Source of the DNA: Chloroflexi bacterium 54-19
Lineage (GTDB): Bacteria; Chloroflexota; Chloroflexia; Chloroheliales; Chloroheliaceae
Reading direction: 5' to 3'
Assembly (NCBI GenBank): GCA_001898225.1
Contig: MKTJ01000082.1
Coordinates: forward strand, 1 to 39,049
Length of the DNA: 39,049 nt
Below the pieces are notes generated by a model. It searched no databases and had not been told where the DNA came from. It saw only the letters and a list, made by a program, of their open reading frames with translations. The first letter of the stretch is position 1. Each line of letters starts with the position of its first letter. This document shows positions 38,745 through 39,049 of this stretch, one piece after another. The translations under genes and the position numbers were made by a program.

Positions 38745-39049
38745 AAAAACCCGTCCGTTTTTTTCTAAATTTGGGGCAAATTCCGCAAACCATTTTGCCA
38801 AAAAAGGGTTATAATGTTTCCTATACTCACGGATGAGCGGGTTGTGTAACTTTCTTAATTAAATTGTTGACATTTTTTTGTATGCTATATACAATATCAA
38901 TTATTAATTGCCAACACAGTTAATCAAGAAATAAAGTAAATTGCTGAAAGAATCGGCAATTTTCAGGACAACTCTTACGGCAAGTCTCGCAAGAAAATTG
39001 CTACTTCGTGTAACCGGTTTGCAAGCTTCCCCTGATCCAACAAGATTAA
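38745..39049. other. Terminal intergenic region with outward promoter
   Basis: No gene is visible in the last 305 bases. They contain the promoter at 38867-38895, an operator-like repeat over its -10, and a perfect inverted repeat AAATTGC/GCAATTT (38938-38962) in the presumed leader of a gene beyond the right edge. A weak AT hairpin with T-run follows the cupin stop (38747-38763). Confidence 0.5.
38867..38895 (+). promoter_or_regulatory. Near-consensus sigma-70 promoter facing the right edge
   Basis: TTGACA (38867-38872) and TACAAT (38890-38895) are separated by 17 bp. Overlapping the -10 is a perfect inverted repeat TTGTAT-GCTAT-ATACAA (38878-38894), which looks like an operator. The gene it drives is outside the window. 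Confidence 0.75.

Overview
This window looks like part of a secondary replicon (megaplasmid or chromid) of a Chloroflexota bacterium. The replicon call rests on a complete partition and replication module at about 11.5-18.3 kb: parB and parA, a near-consensus parS, two large putative initiator proteins, and an AT-rich iteron array between them. The Chloroflexota assignment is an inference, from the Ala/Thr-rich linker of the ABC lipoprotein, the style of the initiators, and a form I CO dehydrogenase sitting next to plant-glycan sugar genes. It has not been tested by database search.

Layout. 0-2.6 kb: the start of a leftward DoxX-like membrane protein (cut by the window edge), then a PAS histidine kinase and an OmpR-type response regulator. 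2.6-5.05 kb (leftward): an M81/MlrC-type metallopeptidase followed by a short-chain dehydrogenase. 5.4-11.3 kb (rightward): coxM-coxS-coxL with the form I active-site loop AYRCSFR, then an XdhC/CoxF-type maturation protein carrying two C-terminal YHS metal-binding domains, then a DUF364-type protein. 11.5-18.3 kb: replication and partition. 18.4-21.7 kb: an AraC regulator divergent from a PhyH-family dioxygenase, and an EltD-like zinc polyol dehydrogenase. 21.8-38.7 kb: a rhamnoside-utilisation locus. Leftward it holds a DeoR-type repressor, a GH78 alpha-L-rhamnosidase and the polyol dehydrogenase. Rightward it holds an ABC importer (lipoprotein plus two permeases, no ATPase), two more GH78 enzymes, an aldo/keto reductase, a Gfo/Idh/MocA oxidoreductase and a cupin. 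The window ends in a strong promoter pointing off the right edge.

How the parts fit. All three GH78 enzymes lack signal peptides, so rhamnosylated small molecules are probably imported intact by the ABC system and cleaved in the cytosol; the oxidoreductases would then act on the released sugars or aglycones. The DeoR protein probably controls the locus: CGAAA-N5-CGAAA direct repeats lie just downstream of the -10 boxes of both its own promoter and the importer promoter, and an inverted pair of the same half-site lies in front of the divergent GH78 gene. CO oxidation would supply electrons alongside sugar use (mixotrophy). The most novel points are the XdhC-YHS-YHS fusion, which could load copper into the Mo-S-Cu site of CO dehydrogenase; the composite iterons; and the inferred DeoR regulon with its long mini-ORF-containing leader.
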